A stretch of DNA of 64,000 nt from Actinoplanes regularis (lineage in GTDB: Bacteria > Actinomycetota > Actinomycetes > Mycobacteriales > Micromonosporaceae), in contig NZ_FZNR01000007.1 of NCBI RefSeq assembly GCF_900188005.1, positions 310,001 to 374,000 on the forward strand. The letters run 5' to 3'. Below, piece after piece: positions 18,963 to 28,135 of the stretch. A program made the translations under genes and the position numbers. The notes under the pieces were generated by a model. It was not told where the DNA came from and did no database searches. It was given only the letters and a program-made list of their open reading frames with translations. Each line of letters opens with the position of its first letter. Position 1 is the first letter of the stretch.

Positions 18963-19559
18963 CCGTCTCGCGCGCTTCGCCGGCAGGCCGGCCAGCAGTG
19001 CGTCGAGGGTCTCCGCGTCGGCCCAGCCGTTGACGGCGATGTCGCCGGCAGCTGACACGGTCACCTCCAGGCGGTCCGGGGTGGGTGCCATCGGCAGGCG
19101 GTCGGTGAGCCGCAGGAACCGCTGGTTCGTGGAGCCCACCCAGGGCCGGGCGTGGTCCAGCAGGTCCTGCCGGAACGGGCCGGCGACCAGGAGATCTGTG
19201 GCGGTGAGCAGGGCGGTCACGTGCTCGTCGGCGCGGGCTCGCAGGTCGTCGTACTCATAACCGGTGAAGGTCATCACCGAGCGGCCCGCGGCCCGGACCC
19301 CGGCGGCCACCTCGGCCAGGCCCTCGGCCTGGTCGAACGGCTCCCCGCCGAGCAGGGTGACCCCCTCGGTGCCGGCGGCGAGGATCCGGGCGATCAGGTC
19401 GGCGGGCCGGGTCGGTACGCCGCCACGGGTGGTGAACAGGTGCGGATTGAAGCAGCCGGGGCAGCGGATCGAGCAGCCCTGGACCCAGATCGCGGTCCGC
19501 AGGCCCGGTCCCTCGGCGGTGGTCCGCTCGAGGAACCGGGCCAGGAGCACGTCAGACAT
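18948..19559 (-). CDS. 4Fe-4S single-cluster radical SAM activase-like protein
   Basis: 203 residues from the ATG at 19559. The cluster motif is CSIRCPGC (Cys29, Cys33, Cys36; CX3CX2C), followed by the SAM-binding GGEPF. Length and the short domain match NrdG/PflA-type glycyl-radical activases. No glycyl-radical enzyme is encoded nearby. The gene is the last of five overlapping minus-strand genes and overlaps the previous gene by eight bases. I infer that it works with the Ycf46-like ATPase set. A longer in-frame start lies inside the upstream gene and is unlikely. Confidence 0.82.
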   Translation of the reverse strand: MSDVLLARFLERTTAEGPGLRTAIWVQGCSIRCPGCFNPHLFTTRGGVPTRPADLIARILAAGTEGVTLLGGEPFDQAEGLAEVAAGVRAAGRSVMTFTGYEYDDLRARADEHVTALLTATDLLVAGPFRQDLLDHARPWVGSTNQRFLRLTDRLPMAPTPDRLEVTVSAAGDIAVNGWADAETLDALLAGLPAKRARRSPVQ

Positions 19560-20328
19560 CGACGATCCGGCCGTACGGGCCGGTGACGGTGTCGTCCGGA
19601 GGCGCCGGGGGAGTGCAGACCAGTCGGTCGCGCAGGGCGACGAACTCGTGCGGGGCCAGGCCGGCCGCGGCGGTGAAGTCGTTGACACCGGCGAAGCCGC
19701 CGCGCGACTGCCGGACGAGCAGCACCCGGGCGGCGCGTTCCGGGCCGAGGAGCGTGGCGAGCTGCTGCTCGGTGGCGGTGTTGACGTCGACCTGGACCGG
19801 CGGCTGGTAGGGATCGGGCGTGGGGGCGGGCACGGGTGGCTGATACGCCGAGTAGTACTGCTGCTGGGGCGGGATCACGTTCTGCAGCGACGGCGGCGCC
19901 GGCTGCTGGTGCACCGGCTGCGGGCCGACCCACGCTGTCTGCGCCGGCTGCGCGTACCAGGGCTGGTACCCGGCCCGCCACCGCAGCCAGGCCGAGTTGA
20001 TGATCAGCGCGTGGCCGATGCTCACCAACCAGGCCATCACCCAGCAGGTGAAGAAGATGTCCTGCCCGGCGGTGTCCTTGCCGAAGCGGCTGCCGACCAG
20101 GATGCCGACCCAGCCGATCACGGTGTAGACGACGCCCGGCAGCCACCACGAGGGCCGCCGGGCCCGGACGCCGACGTAGAGGAAGCCGAGCCCGCCCAGG
20201 CAGCCGAACCCCAAGACCGGGAACAGCACCCAGGCGCTGTGCCCGAGCCGCCAGGAGAGCGCCGCCGGCCCGGTCGGCTTCGGCGGCCGAGCGCCGGGGT
20301 TCGTTCCGTCAGGCGGGGTCCACGTCAC
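19552..20328 (-). CDS. membrane protein with C-terminal ComEA-like helix-hairpin-helix domain
   Basis: 258 residues. Four or so membrane helices occupy about 30-115 (SAWVLFPVLGFGCLGGLGF and others). A Pro/Gln/Tyr-rich linker spans about 120-180. The tail from about 182 (VDVNTATEQQLATLLG, then GGFAGVNDF) is the helix-hairpin-helix fold of ComEA, usually a DNA-binding or protein-binding module. The GTG start at 20328 lies inside the end of the preceding gene (20-base overlap). I know no characterised protein with this order. Whether the HhH faces the cytoplasm cannot be settled from sequence alone. Confidence 0.75.
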   Translation of the reverse strand: MTWTPPDGTNPGARPPKPTGPAALSWRLGHSAWVLFPVLGFGCLGGLGFLYVGVRARRPSWWLPGVVYTVIGWVGILVGSRFGKDTAGQDIFFTCWVMAWLVSIGHALIINSAWLRWRAGYQPWYAQPAQTAWVGPQPVHQQPAPPSLQNVIPPQQQYYSAYQPPVPAPTPDPYQPPVQVDVNTATEQQLATLLGPERAARVLLVRQSRGGFAGVNDFTAAAGLAPHEFVALRDRLVCTPPAPPDDTVTGPYGRIVDV

Positions 20329-20530
20329 GGTTCACCTGCTGTTCCTGTGCTTGTTGTGACTCTCTTGCGAAGTCGGCGGTCCAGGAGCTGCTCTGCACCG
20401 GCCCGCCGATCAGATCCTCGAGTACGGCGATGTAGTCCACGCAGCGCTCGCCCAGGATGTCCAGGGTCTCCGCGCTGACCTGCCCGTCCTCACCGACGGT
20501 GACGACGATTCGCGGTTTGTTCACGCTCAC
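20309..20530 (-). CDS. small DUF2997-like protein
   Basis: 73 residues, GTG start at 20530, overlapping the previous stop (GTGA). The pattern IVVTVGEDGQVSAETLDILG then ERCVDY, then LEDLIGG follows the DUF2997 scheme (a beta hairpin with G-D/G-x-V, then Cys and helix), a family often encoded beside Ycf46-type ATPases and DUF1257 proteins. It has an extra Gln-rich tail (QQAQEQQ). The function of the family is unknown. The similarity is from pattern memory, so it is moderate. Confidence 0.65.
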   Translation of the reverse strand: MSVNKPRIVVTVGEDGQVSAETLDILGERCVDYIAVLEDLIGGPVQSSSWTADFARESQQAQEQQVNRDVDPA

Positions 20531-20973
20531 GCCCGCTCCACCTCGAACACCAGGCGCACGCTGGCGTCGTCCTGCACCGACTCGGACTCCAGCCGCAGCC
20601 CGGCCGTCGGCGCCCGATCCCGGATCCGTTCCAGCACGGCCTGCTGGACCCGCCGCCCGTACGCCGCGTCCACCGCCGTGACCAGCTCGATCGCCCGCTC
20701 CGCCGGCATGCCGGAGGCGTGCGCCGACCAGATGCCCTCGGCGTCGCGGCTGAACGCCAGCAGCTGCTCACCCCAGGCCGCGGTCAGCGCGCTCCCACTG
20801 CTCGACGTGACCGTCGCGCCGGTGTCCCGCAACGCGTCCGCCAGCAGCGTCACGTCCCGCATCCGCGTGCCGACCCGGACCACCGTCATGCCGTCCTGGC
20901 GCCGCTCGGCCCGGGCCTGCACGGCCGCCACGCCGGCCAGCGCCAGCGGCACCAGAAGCAGTGAAACGCTCAC
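20527..20973 (-). CDS. DUF1257 (Ycf35)-like protein with N-terminal membrane helix
   Basis: 148 residues. An N-terminal hydrophobic segment (SLLLVPLALAGVAAVQA) is followed by a domain beginning TVVRVGTRMRDVTLLADALRDTG, with the order and spacing of DUF1257/Ycf35 (small alpha/beta, then a helix with a Tyr near AVDAAYG and a final beta strand). Classic DUF1257 proteins are soluble, so the anchor is unusual. The ATG overlaps the stop of the ATPase gene (ATGA) and its own stop overlaps the DUF2997-like start. Confidence 0.65.
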   Translation of the reverse strand: MSVSLLLVPLALAGVAAVQARAERRQDGMTVVRVGTRMRDVTLLADALRDTGATVTSSSGSALTAAWGEQLLAFSRDAEGIWSAHASGMPAERAIELVTAVDAAYGRRVQQAVLERIRDRAPTAGLRLESESVQDDASVRLVFEVERA

Positions 20974-22568
20974 CTCAGACTCCCCGTCTCGTTCCGGAAC
21001 TCCCAGTCATCGGTCCCCGTCGCCGAGACCGCCCGATTGCGGGCCCAGCCGCGCAGCCCGTCGATCCGCTCGGCCTGGGTGACGCTGAGCGGCACGATCG
21101 TCATCACCGCCCGCACCAGATCGTCGCGGCGCAGCCCCCGCCGCTCGGAGAACGCGTCGAACAGTCCGGCAACGACCGCCTGCTCGATCTCGGCGCCCGC
21201 GTAACCCTCGGTCAGGCCGGCCAGCTCGTCCAGCAGGGCCGGGTCGACGGCCAGCTCACCGGCGGCCCGGGGGCGGCGCAGCGCGCGTTCCAGGTGCACC
21301 CGCCAGATTGCGACCCGCTCGGCGCGGCTCGGCAGGTCGACGAAGAACACCTCGTCGAACCGTCCTTTGCGGAGCAGCTCGGACGGCAGCCCCTCGAAGT
21401 CGTTGGCGGTCGCGACCACGAACACCGGCTGCTGCCGCTCCTGCATCCAGGTCAGGAACGTACCGAAGACGCGGGCGCCGGTGCCGGAGTCGCCGTTCGT
21501 CCCGGCGGCGAACCCCTTCTCGATCTCGTCGATCCAAAGCACACACGGCGCCACCGCCTCCGCGACCCGCAGCGCCGACCGCATGTTCTGCTCGCTGGAG
21601 CCGACCAGGCCGGCGAAGACCCGGCCCACGTCCAGGCGCAGCAGCGGCAGGTCCCAGGCGGTCGCCATGGCCTTTGCGGTCAGCGACTTCCCGCAGCCGG
21701 GCACGCCGGTGATCAGCACCCCGCGCGGTGCCGGCAGACCCCACTCGGCCGCCTCCGGCAGCCACGAGCCGTTCCGTTTGACCAGCCAGGACTTCAGGTT
21801 CCGCAGGCCGCCGAGGTCGGAGAGGGTCACGCCGGCGTCGATGAATTCGAGAACCCCCGATTTACGGACGATCTGGCGTTTCTCGTCGTGCACGATGCGC
21901 ACGTCGGCCAAGTCGAGGACGGGGTCGTCCACCATCGCCCGGGCGTACGCGTTCTCCGCCTCCTGCATGGTCAGCCCGGCCGCCGCCGTCACGAACCGCT
22001 CGTGTCCGGCCTCGTCGAGCGCGACCCGCAGCCGCCCGGTCGCCGCGTTCGCCTGGATCATCGCGCCCAGCAGTCCGCGCAGCTCCGCCGGCCCGGGCAG
22101 CGGGAAGTCCACCAGGGTGACGTCCTTGCTCAGCTCGGCCGGGATCTGCGGCACCGGGGTGAGCAGCACCAGCGTGCGCGGGTGCGGGCCGGAGCGGAAC
22201 GCCTGCGCCACGTCCCGCAGCAGGCGGACGATCTCCATGTTCTGCGGGTACTGCCCGTCGACGTGCAGCGGGTGCAGGTCCCGGAAGACGAAGACGGCCG
22301 GCTCGTCGATCCGCGGGAGTGCCTGCAGCGCGTCGGTGGCCCGCTGCCCGCCGGCGCGCGGCTTGCCGTCCGGCTGAATCAGTCCAGCGGTCACCGACCA
22401 GGTCCACATCGCTCGCGGCCGGCGCACCAGTGCCTCGTCCCCGGCGACCGTGGCGATCTGGTGCAGGGCGCGCTGCTCCTCGAACGTCTCGACGCAGAGC
22501 ACCGGGAACCGGGCCTTGAGCAGTTGCGCCAAGGTCTCCGGAAACGACACCGATACTCCCGCGTTCAT
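20970..22568 (-). CDS. Ycf46-like AAA ATPase
   Basis: 532 residues from the ATG at 22568; an upstream in-frame start would add 24 poorly conserved residues. The N-terminal half ([19 protein letters not shown] and on to about 250) resembles the degenerate ATPase-like domain of Ycf46 from plastids and cyanobacteria. The C-terminal AAA domain has Walker A GVPGCGKS (288-295, Lys294), Walker B WIDE (Asp347, Glu348), sensor Asn in VVATAND, arginine-finger-region LLRKGRFDE and a lid. AGGA lies eight bases before the start. It heads five overlapping genes and is divergent from the Ere-like gene. Ycf46 function is poorly known. Confidence 0.85.
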   Translation of the reverse strand: MNAGVSVSFPETLAQLLKARFPVLCVETFEEQRALHQIATVAGDEALVRRPRAMWTWSVTAGLIQPDGKPRAGGQRATDALQALPRIDEPAVFVFRDLHPLHVDGQYPQNMEIVRLLRDVAQAFRSGPHPRTLVLLTPVPQIPAELSKDVTLVDFPLPGPAELRGLLGAMIQANAATGRLRVALDEAGHERFVTAAAGLTMQEAENAYARAMVDDPVLDLADVRIVHDEKRQIVRKSGVLEFIDAGVTLSDLGGLRNLKSWLVKRNGSWLPEAAEWGLPAPRGVLITGVPGCGKSLTAKAMATAWDLPLLRLDVGRVFAGLVGSSEQNMRSALRVAEAVAPCVLWIDEIEKGFAAGTNGDSGTGARVFGTFLTWMQERQQPVFVVATANDFEGLPSELLRKGRFDEVFFVDLPSRAERVAIWRVHLERALRRPRAAGELAVDPALLDELAGLTEGYAGAEIEQAVVAGLFDAFSERRGLRRDDLVRAVMTIVPLSVTQAERIDGLRGWARNRAVSATGTDDWEFRNETGSLR

Positions 22569-22694
22569 CTCGACGATCCTAGGCTGCCTGGGAAAACCGG
22601 GACATCGGCCGATCGCCGCGAGCTGGCGGTCCGCTGGCACGTACCTCTATAAATCGGACGTATGGGTTCGGCTCCGGCGGGTATCTGAACGGGA

Positions 22695-23963
22695 ATGATC
22701 CGGTACGGGGACGAGGTGGCGTCGATCGCCCGTGAGCTGCGTGATCCGGGCGATCTCGAGATCCTCCTGGACCGCGCGGAGAGTGCGCGCGTGGTGATGA
22801 TCGGCGAGGCCACCCACGGCACGCACGAGTTCTACGCCTGGCGGTCCGTGCTCACCCAGCGGCTGATCGAGGAGCGCGGCTACTCCTTCGTGGCGGTCGA
22901 GGGGGACTGGCCGGACTGCGAACGGGTCGACCGCGCGGTCCGCGCCGAGCCGGGCGAGCCGGACGATCCGCGCGCCGCCCTGATCCGTTACGACCGGTGG
23001 CCCACCTGGATGTGGGCGAACGAGGAGATCGTCGACTTCACCCGCTGGCTGCACGGTTACAACGCGGTGCGCCCGCCGGGGCGCCGGGCCGGGTTCCACG
23101 GCCTCGACGTCTACTCGCTGTGGGAGTCGATGCGGGAGATCCTCACCTGGCTGCGCGAGCACGACCCGGACCGGGTGCCGGTCGCGCTGGACGCGTACCG
23201 CTGCTTCGAGCCGTACGACGAGGACCCGAACGCGTACGGCTGGGCCACCCAGTTCATCAACGCGACCTGCGAGAAGCGGGTCGCCGCGATGCTCGAGGAG
23301 CTGCGCGGGCATGACCTCGAGGTGCGGCAGAACGCGGCCGTGGTGGCGGGTGCGGAGAACTACTACCGGTGCATGGTGCGCGGCGGGCCGGAGGCCTGGA
23401 ACGGCCGGGACCGGCACATGGACGAGACCCTGGACCGGCTGCTGACCCGGTACGGCCCGCGCTCGAAGGCGGTGGTCTGGGCACACAACACGCACGTCGG
23501 CGACGCCCGCGCCACCGACCAGGGCGATCGCGGCGAGCTGACGCTCGGGCAGCTGGCCCGGGACCGGTACGGCTGGGACGAGGTGCTGCTGGTCGGCATG
23601 GGCTCCTACCGTGGCGGCGTGGTGGCCGGCCCGCAGTGGGGCGCCCACATGGAGGCGATGGCGGTGCCGCCGGCGCGGGCCGGTTCGCTGGAGGAGATCC
23701 TGCACCTGACCGCGCCGCCGGACGCGCTCTTCGTCTTCCCGGCCGGGGACGAGCGACCGGATCTGCTCACCACGGTGCTGCCGCATCGGGCGATCGGGGT
23801 GGTCTACCGGCCCGAGCGGGAACGCTGGGCGAACTATGTACCCACCGTGCTCGGCGACCGCTACGACGCGTTCCTCTGGTTCGAGGAGACCCACCCGGTG
23901 CGGCCGCTGCACACGTTGCGGGTCAACGCCCACGAGCCGGAGACGTACCCGAGCGGTGTGTAA
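22695..23963 (+). CDS. erythromycin esterase family protein
   Basis: 422 residues with the Ere signature GEATHGTHEF (residues 37-46), including the catalytic His41, then FVAVEGDWPDC and later VVWAHNTHVGDA. Characterised Ere enzymes hydrolyse the macrolide lactone, but many family members occur outside resistance contexts, so actual resistance is not established. It is divergent from the Ycf46 operon, with a TATAAA-like stretch (22648-22653) in the 126-bp gap. The ATG at 22695 has only a weak Shine-Dalgarno. A 7-bp hairpin overlaps the stop codon. Confidence 0.85.
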   Translation: MIRYGDEVASIARELRDPGDLEILLDRAESARVVMIGEATHGTHEFYAWRSVLTQRLIEERGYSFVAVEGDWPDCERVDRAVRAEPGEPDDPRAALIRYDRWPTWMWANEEIVDFTRWLHGYNAVRPPGRRAGFHGLDVYSLWESMREILTWLREHDPDRVPVALDAYRCFEPYDEDPNAYGWATQFINATCEKRVAAMLEELRGHDLEVRQNAAVVAGAENYYRCMVRGGPEAWNGRDRHMDETLDRLLTRYGPRSKAVVWAHNTHVGDARATDQGDRGELTLGQLARDRYGWDEVLLVGMGSYRGGVVAGPQWGAHMEAMAVPPARAGSLEEILHLTAPPDALFVFPAGDERPDLLTTVLPHRAIGVVYRPERERWANYVPTVLGDRYDAFLWFEETHPVRPLHTLRVNAHEPETYPSGV

Positions 23964-23984
23964 TCGCAATTCAAGTCGCGATTA
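23961..23984 (+). terminator. hairpin overlapping the stop of the Ere-like gene
   Basis: TAATCGC (23961-23967, including the TAA stop) and GCGATTA (23978-23984) are perfect inverse repeats with a ten-base loop, in an unusually AT-rich stretch. It is short for a terminator and could also be a protein-binding site for the downstream lipase gene. Confidence 0.35.
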
Positions 23985-24152
23985 AATCGATCTTTACGGC
24001 GATCTTCCTCCATCAGCCTAGTGACGTGCGCGGATGTCTGAAGGGCCATGATTTCCTGGCCGGGAATGCGCTCCATCACGCGGCGCCGCGTGCTTACCGT
24101 GTGTCCGTTCCACAATCCATTTCGGATCTTCCCCAATCGGAACGGGGTGTTC

Positions 24153-25256
24153 ATGAAAAAAATCTTCCGCCTGCTCCTCGCCACGTTGCTGAGCGTGTGC
24201 GGGGTGTCCGTCGCGGCCGCCCGACCGGCGTCCGCGGCACTGGCGTCGGGGTATGTGCTGAGCAGTTCGACCGCCACCCTCCCGGCCGAGCTCTCCGCAC
24301 TGGCGACCGGAAAGCGCATCCAGTATCTGTCCACGACGATCACCGGGAGCGCGATCACCAGCACCGCACTCATTCTCACCCCCAAGACCGGGAAGACGAA
24401 CCGAATCGTCGCCTGGGCACACGGCACGACCGGCCTCGCCAATCAGTGCGCGCCCTCGACCAACCAGAGCGTCTTCTGGGCGGAGGCCCGGATCGCGGTG
24501 GCCGAGCTGCTCAGTCGCGGCTGGACGGTCGCCGCCACCGACTATCCCGGGCTGGGCGCGGCGGGCCAGCATCCGTACCTGATCGGGGCCAGCGAGGCCC
24601 GGGCGATCATCGACAGCGTCAAGGCGGCCCGCAACCTGGACTCGGCGCTGAGCACCCAGTACGTGATCGACGGCCACTCGCAGGGCGGCCAGGGCGCGCT
24701 GTTCGCCAGCCAGATCGCCCCCGCCTATGACGGGAACCTGGTGCTCAAGGGCACGTCCAGCATCGCCCCACTCTCCAACGCGGACGTCATCGCGCCCTAC
24801 ATCCCGGGCACCGCCGAGCAGGGTTACCTGGTGATGGCCCTGTACGGCCTGAACGCCGTCGACTCGAGCGTGCAGCCGCAGACCATCCTGGCGCCCGCGG
24901 CCAAGACCAAGACCGGCGTGCTCACCACGGGCTGCCTCAACGAGATCCTCGCGGCGTACGCGAGCCTGACCGCGGCGCAGCTGGTGGTCGGCGGCGTCGT
25001 ACCGAACAACGTGCTGACCAAGCTGGCCCAGTACGACAACCCCGCGCAGACCGCGCCGAGCGCGCCGATCCTGGTGGTGCAAGGGACCGAGGACGAGGCG
25101 GTCCCGTACGACATCACCGCCGGCCTGCTGATCCCGCAGCTGGAGGCGTACAGCCAGCCCGTGCAGTTCGAGCCCATCGAGGGGGCGACGCACGACACCG
25201 CGGTGATCGAGTCGGCCGAGCTGGTGGCCGACTGGATCGCGGCCCACTTCTCCTGA
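24153..25256 (+). CDS. secreted alpha/beta hydrolase (secretory lipase-type)
   Basis: 367 residues from the ATG at 24153. A signal peptide (MKKIFRLLLATLLSVCG, cleaved near ASA) precedes the LIP-type fold: AWAHGTTG (oxyanion region), ATDYPGLG, nucleophile elbow GHSQGG with Ser176, acidic residue in VVQGTEDEAV and His in EGATHDT. The family covers secreted lipases and cholesteryl or mycolate esterases. A 189-bp gap with AT-rich sequence precedes it and a strong terminator follows. Longer in-frame starts read Arg-rich non-protein sequence. Confidence 0.85.
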   Translation: MKKIFRLLLATLLSVCGVSVAAARPASAALASGYVLSSSTATLPAELSALATGKRIQYLSTTITGSAITSTALILTPKTGKTNRIVAWAHGTTGLANQCAPSTNQSVFWAEARIAVAELLSRGWTVAATDYPGLGAAGQHPYLIGASEARAIIDSVKAARNLDSALSTQYVIDGHSQGGQGALFASQIAPAYDGNLVLKGTSSIAPLSNADVIAPYIPGTAEQGYLVMALYGLNAVDSSVQPQTILAPAAKTKTGVLTTGCLNEILAAYASLTAAQLVVGGVVPNNVLTKLAQYDNPAQTAPSAPILVVQGTEDEAVPYDITAGLLIPQLEAYSQPVQFEPIEGATHDTAVIESAELVADWIAAHFS

Positions 25257-25259
25257 GCC

Positions 25260-25300
25260 ACGGAGCCACCCGGTCGTCCCCGCCGATCGGGTGGCTCCGT
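25260..25300 (+). terminator. intrinsic terminator of the secreted hydrolase gene
   Basis: ACGGAGCCACCCG (25260-25272) pairs perfectly with CGGGTGGCTCCGT (25288-25300) around a 15-base loop, starting three bases after the stop codon. Confidence 0.85.
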
Positions 25301-25361
25301 CGTCCAGGTCACATCGACACGGGCGTTTCCTGGCGGACACCATGTGGGCATGGTGGGCGGC

Positions 25362-27476
25362 ATGAAGATCTGGCCGGGCAATCCGTACCCGCTGGGCGCG
25401 ACGTATGACGGGGGCGGCACGAACTTCGCCGTCTTCAGCGAGGTCGCCGAGCGGGTCGAGCTGTGCCTCTTCGACGACGAGGGTCGGGAGAGCCGGGTCG
25501 ACCTGCCCGAACGGGAGGCCCTGGTCTGGCACGGCTATCTGCCCCGGATCGTGCCCGGCCAGCGGTACGGCTTCCGGGTGCACGGCCCGTACGATCCGGC
25601 CCGGGGGCTGCGGTGCAATCCCAGCAAGCTGCTGCTCGACCCGTACGCGAAGGCGATCGACGGCGACTACCGGTGGGACCAGGCGCTGTTCGCGTACGAC
25701 TTCGGTGATCCGGAGTCGTGCAACGACCTGGACTCGGCCCCGTTCTCGCCGCGCTCCGTCGTGATCAACCCGTTCTTCGACTGGGGCAACGACCGGCCGC
25801 TGAAGGTGCCGATGTGGCAGACCGTGATCTACGAGGCGCACGTCAAGGGCATGACGATCGCGCACCCGAAGATCCCGGACGATGTCCGCGGCACGTACTC
25901 CGGCCTGGCCCACCCCGAGATGATCAGGTATTTCCAGGGGCTCGGCGTCACGGCGGTCGAGCTGATGCCGGTGCACCAGTTCGTGCACGACAGCGGCCTG
26001 GTCGAGCGCGGTCTGACCAACTACTGGGGCTACAACACCATCGGCTTCTTCGCCCCGCACGGCGGCTACGCGTCGTTCAGCGGTCACGGCGGGCAGGTGC
26101 AGGAGTTCAAGTCGATGGTCAAGGCGCTGCACCAGGCCGGCATCGAGGTCATCCTGGACGTCGTCTACAACCACACCGCCGAGGGCAACCATCTGGGCCC
26201 CACCCTGTCGTTCCGGGGCGTCGACAACCCGGCCTACTACCGGCTCGTCGACCAGGACAAGCGGTACTACTACGACACCACCGGCACCGGCAACAGCCTG
26301 AACGTGCGGCACCACGAGTCGCTGCGGCTGATCATGGACTCGTTGCGGTACTGGGTGACCGAGATGCACGTCGACGGGTTCCGGTTCGACCTGGCCGCCT
26401 CCCTGGCCCGGGAGTTCCACGAGGTGGACCGGCTCGCGGCCTTCTTCGACCTGGTCAACCAGGATCCGGTGGTCTCGCAGGTGAAGCTGATCGCCGAGCC
26501 GTGGGACGTCGGCGACGGCGGCTACCAGGTGGGCGGCTTCCCACCGAACTGGACCGAGTGGAACGGCAAGTACCGCGACTCGGTGCGCGACTTCTGGCGC
26601 GGCGAACCGTCCAGCCTCGGCGAGTTCGCCTCCCGCTTCACCGGCAGCTCCGATCTGTACCAGGACGACGGCCGCCGCCCGATCGCGTCGATCAACTTCG
26701 TCACCGCGCACGACGGCTTCACCCTGCACGACCTGGTGTCGTACAACGAGAAACGCAACGAGGCCAACGGCGAGCACAACCGGGACGGCGAGAGCCACAA
26801 CCGGTCGTGGAACTGCGGCGTCGAGGGCCCGACCGAGGACGCCGAGATCATCGTGTTGCGGGAGCGGCAGAAGCGGAACTTCCTCGCGACGCTGCTGCTC
26901 AGCCAGGGCGTGCCGATGATCCTGCACGGCGACGAACTCGGCCGCACCCAGAGCGGCAACAACAACGTCTACTGCCAGGACAACGAGCTGAGCTGGGTCG
27001 ACTGGCACAACGCGCGCGAGGAGGACGTGCTCACGCACTTCGTCCGGATGCTCACCAAGCTGCGCGCCGACCATCCGATCTTCCGGCGCCGCCGCTTCTT
27101 CACCGGCGCGTACTCCGACGAGAACAAGCTGCCGGACATCGCCTGGCTGCGCCGCGACGGCGCGGTGATGACCGAGGCGGACTGGAACACCCGCCTCGGC
27201 ATGACCATGACGGTCTTCCTGAACGGCCACGGCATCCCGGAACGCGACACGCTCGGCGAGGAGATCGTCGACGACTCGTTCCTGCTGCTGTTCAACCCGC
27301 TCGACGAGGACGTCACGTTCACCCTGCCGGCCCGGGAGTACGGCCGGACCTGGGAGATCGTCGCGCACACCGCGGATCCGCTGCTGGCCCGGCGCCGCAA
27401 GACCGCCCGCGCGAGCAGCCGGGTCGACGTCGTCCGGCACGCCCTCGTAGTCCTCCGCTGCCGAACCGCAAGATGA
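25362..27476 (+). CDS. glgX: glycogen debranching enzyme GlgX
   Basis: 704 residues from the ATG at 25362, where the conserved start MKIWPGNPYPLGATYDG begins; an ATG at 25344 would add six residues. It hydrolyses alpha-1,6 branches of limit dextrin during glycogen breakdown. An N-terminal CBM48 (about 5-100) precedes a GH13 barrel with nucleophile Asp343 (DGFRFDLA), acid/base Glu379 (AEPWDVG) and transition-state Asp451 (AHDGF). The N-terminal SxNxAVFSE and the later WNCGVEGPT are typical of GlgX/TreX. No glgP or glgB is adjacent. Confidence 0.95.
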   Translation: MKIWPGNPYPLGATYDGGGTNFAVFSEVAERVELCLFDDEGRESRVDLPEREALVWHGYLPRIVPGQRYGFRVHGPYDPARGLRCNPSKLLLDPYAKAIDGDYRWDQALFAYDFGDPESCNDLDSAPFSPRSVVINPFFDWGNDRPLKVPMWQTVIYEAHVKGMTIAHPKIPDDVRGTYSGLAHPEMIRYFQGLGVTAVELMPVHQFVHDSGLVERGLTNYWGYNTIGFFAPHGGYASFSGHGGQVQEFKSMVKALHQAGIEVILDVVYNHTAEGNHLGPTLSFRGVDNPAYYRLVDQDKRYYYDTTGTGNSLNVRHHESLRLIMDSLRYWVTEMHVDGFRFDLAASLAREFHEVDRLAAFFDLVNQDPVVSQVKLIAEPWDVGDGGYQVGGFPPNWTEWNGKYRDSVRDFWRGEPSSLGEFASRFTGSSDLYQDDGRRPIASINFVTAHDGFTLHDLVSYNEKRNEANGEHNRDGESHNRSWNCGVEGPTEDAEIIVLRERQKRNFLATLLLSQGVPMILHGDELGRTQSGNNNVYCQDNELSWVDWHNAREEDVLTHFVRMLTKLRADHPIFRRRRFFTGAYSDENKLPDIAWLRRDGAVMTEADWNTRLGMTMTVFLNGHGIPERDTLGEEIVDDSFLLLFNPLDEDVTFTLPAREYGRTWEIVAHTADPLLARRRKTARASSRVDVVRHALVVLRCRTAR

Positions 27477-27622
27477 TCAAATTCCTCGGATGCCGGGCCG
27501 CGAAATGATCAAAATCCCTTCGGCGGTACGACCGATGGAGCCCCGTAGGGACCAGCCGCGGGTCTGGTGGCGCGTTGCGGTCTGGAGGGGCGGACCTGCG
27601 AGCTCTGTCGTGGGTCATGCCG

Positions 27623-27988
27623 TCAGGCGTCGCCGCGCACGGGCCAGTGGTGCTCGCGCAGCCGGCGGAGCACCGTCGAGGGGTTCAGCGCCCAGAAGAC
27701 GACGGCATCGTCCCGGTCGGCGACGACGAACTTGAAACCGTCCGACAGGACCGGGACGCGACGAAACCGGGAGATCGACACGAGATTGTCCCTGGTGACC
27801 GTCACATCGCCGAACATGGACGCGATCTCCACGCCGTGCGCGTCGACCCGAAGCCGCGCAAAAGGCCAGGTGACGTACCACCCTCCGGCCGGCGCCGGCT
27901 CGAGTCGTTGTGGCGTCGCCGCTCGATCGACGAAGGCCACGCCGCCACGGGTGGTGAACGAGTCGCCGTCTGTCTTTCCGTCGTGCAT
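27623..27988 (-). CDS. small PH-like domain protein, unknown function
   Basis: 121 residues from the ATG at 27988; upstream in-frame starts read low-quality sequence. It has a beta-rich pattern (GGWYVTWPFARLRVDAHGVEI split by turns, TVTRDNLVSISRFRRVPVL, FKFVVADRDDAVVFWAL) ending in a helix (TVLRRLREHHW), resembling bacterial PH-like domains. No signal or membrane segment. The start is weakly supported. It lies alone between glgX and the transglycosylase gene. Confidence 0.55.
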   Translation of the reverse strand: MHDGKTDGDSFTTRGGVAFVDRAATPQRLEPAPAGGWYVTWPFARLRVDAHGVEIASMFGDVTVTRDNLVSISRFRRVPVLSDGFKFVVADRDDAVVFWALNPSTVLRRLREHHWPVRGDA

Positions 27989-28135
27989 GCCCGTGATTCT
28001 GCCCGGGCGTGTCCAGCGCTCGGGCTTCGGGACCGGGCCGTTGCGCTGGTGGCGCGGGGTGGGTGACGCCGCGCACGACTGCAACGGGGCTTGGCCCGTG
28101 ACTCCAGCCTGGAGTCAGGCGCGGTTTCGCAGGGG

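Noticed and set aside
22695-23963. Acquired macrolide resistance gene
   Set aside because: Ere-like proteins are widespread in soil actinobacteria, and base composition and context give no sign of transfer.
24018-27440. Minus-strand open frame of more than 1000 codons
   Set aside because: Antisense to glgX and the secreted hydrolase; composition is typical of shadow frames.
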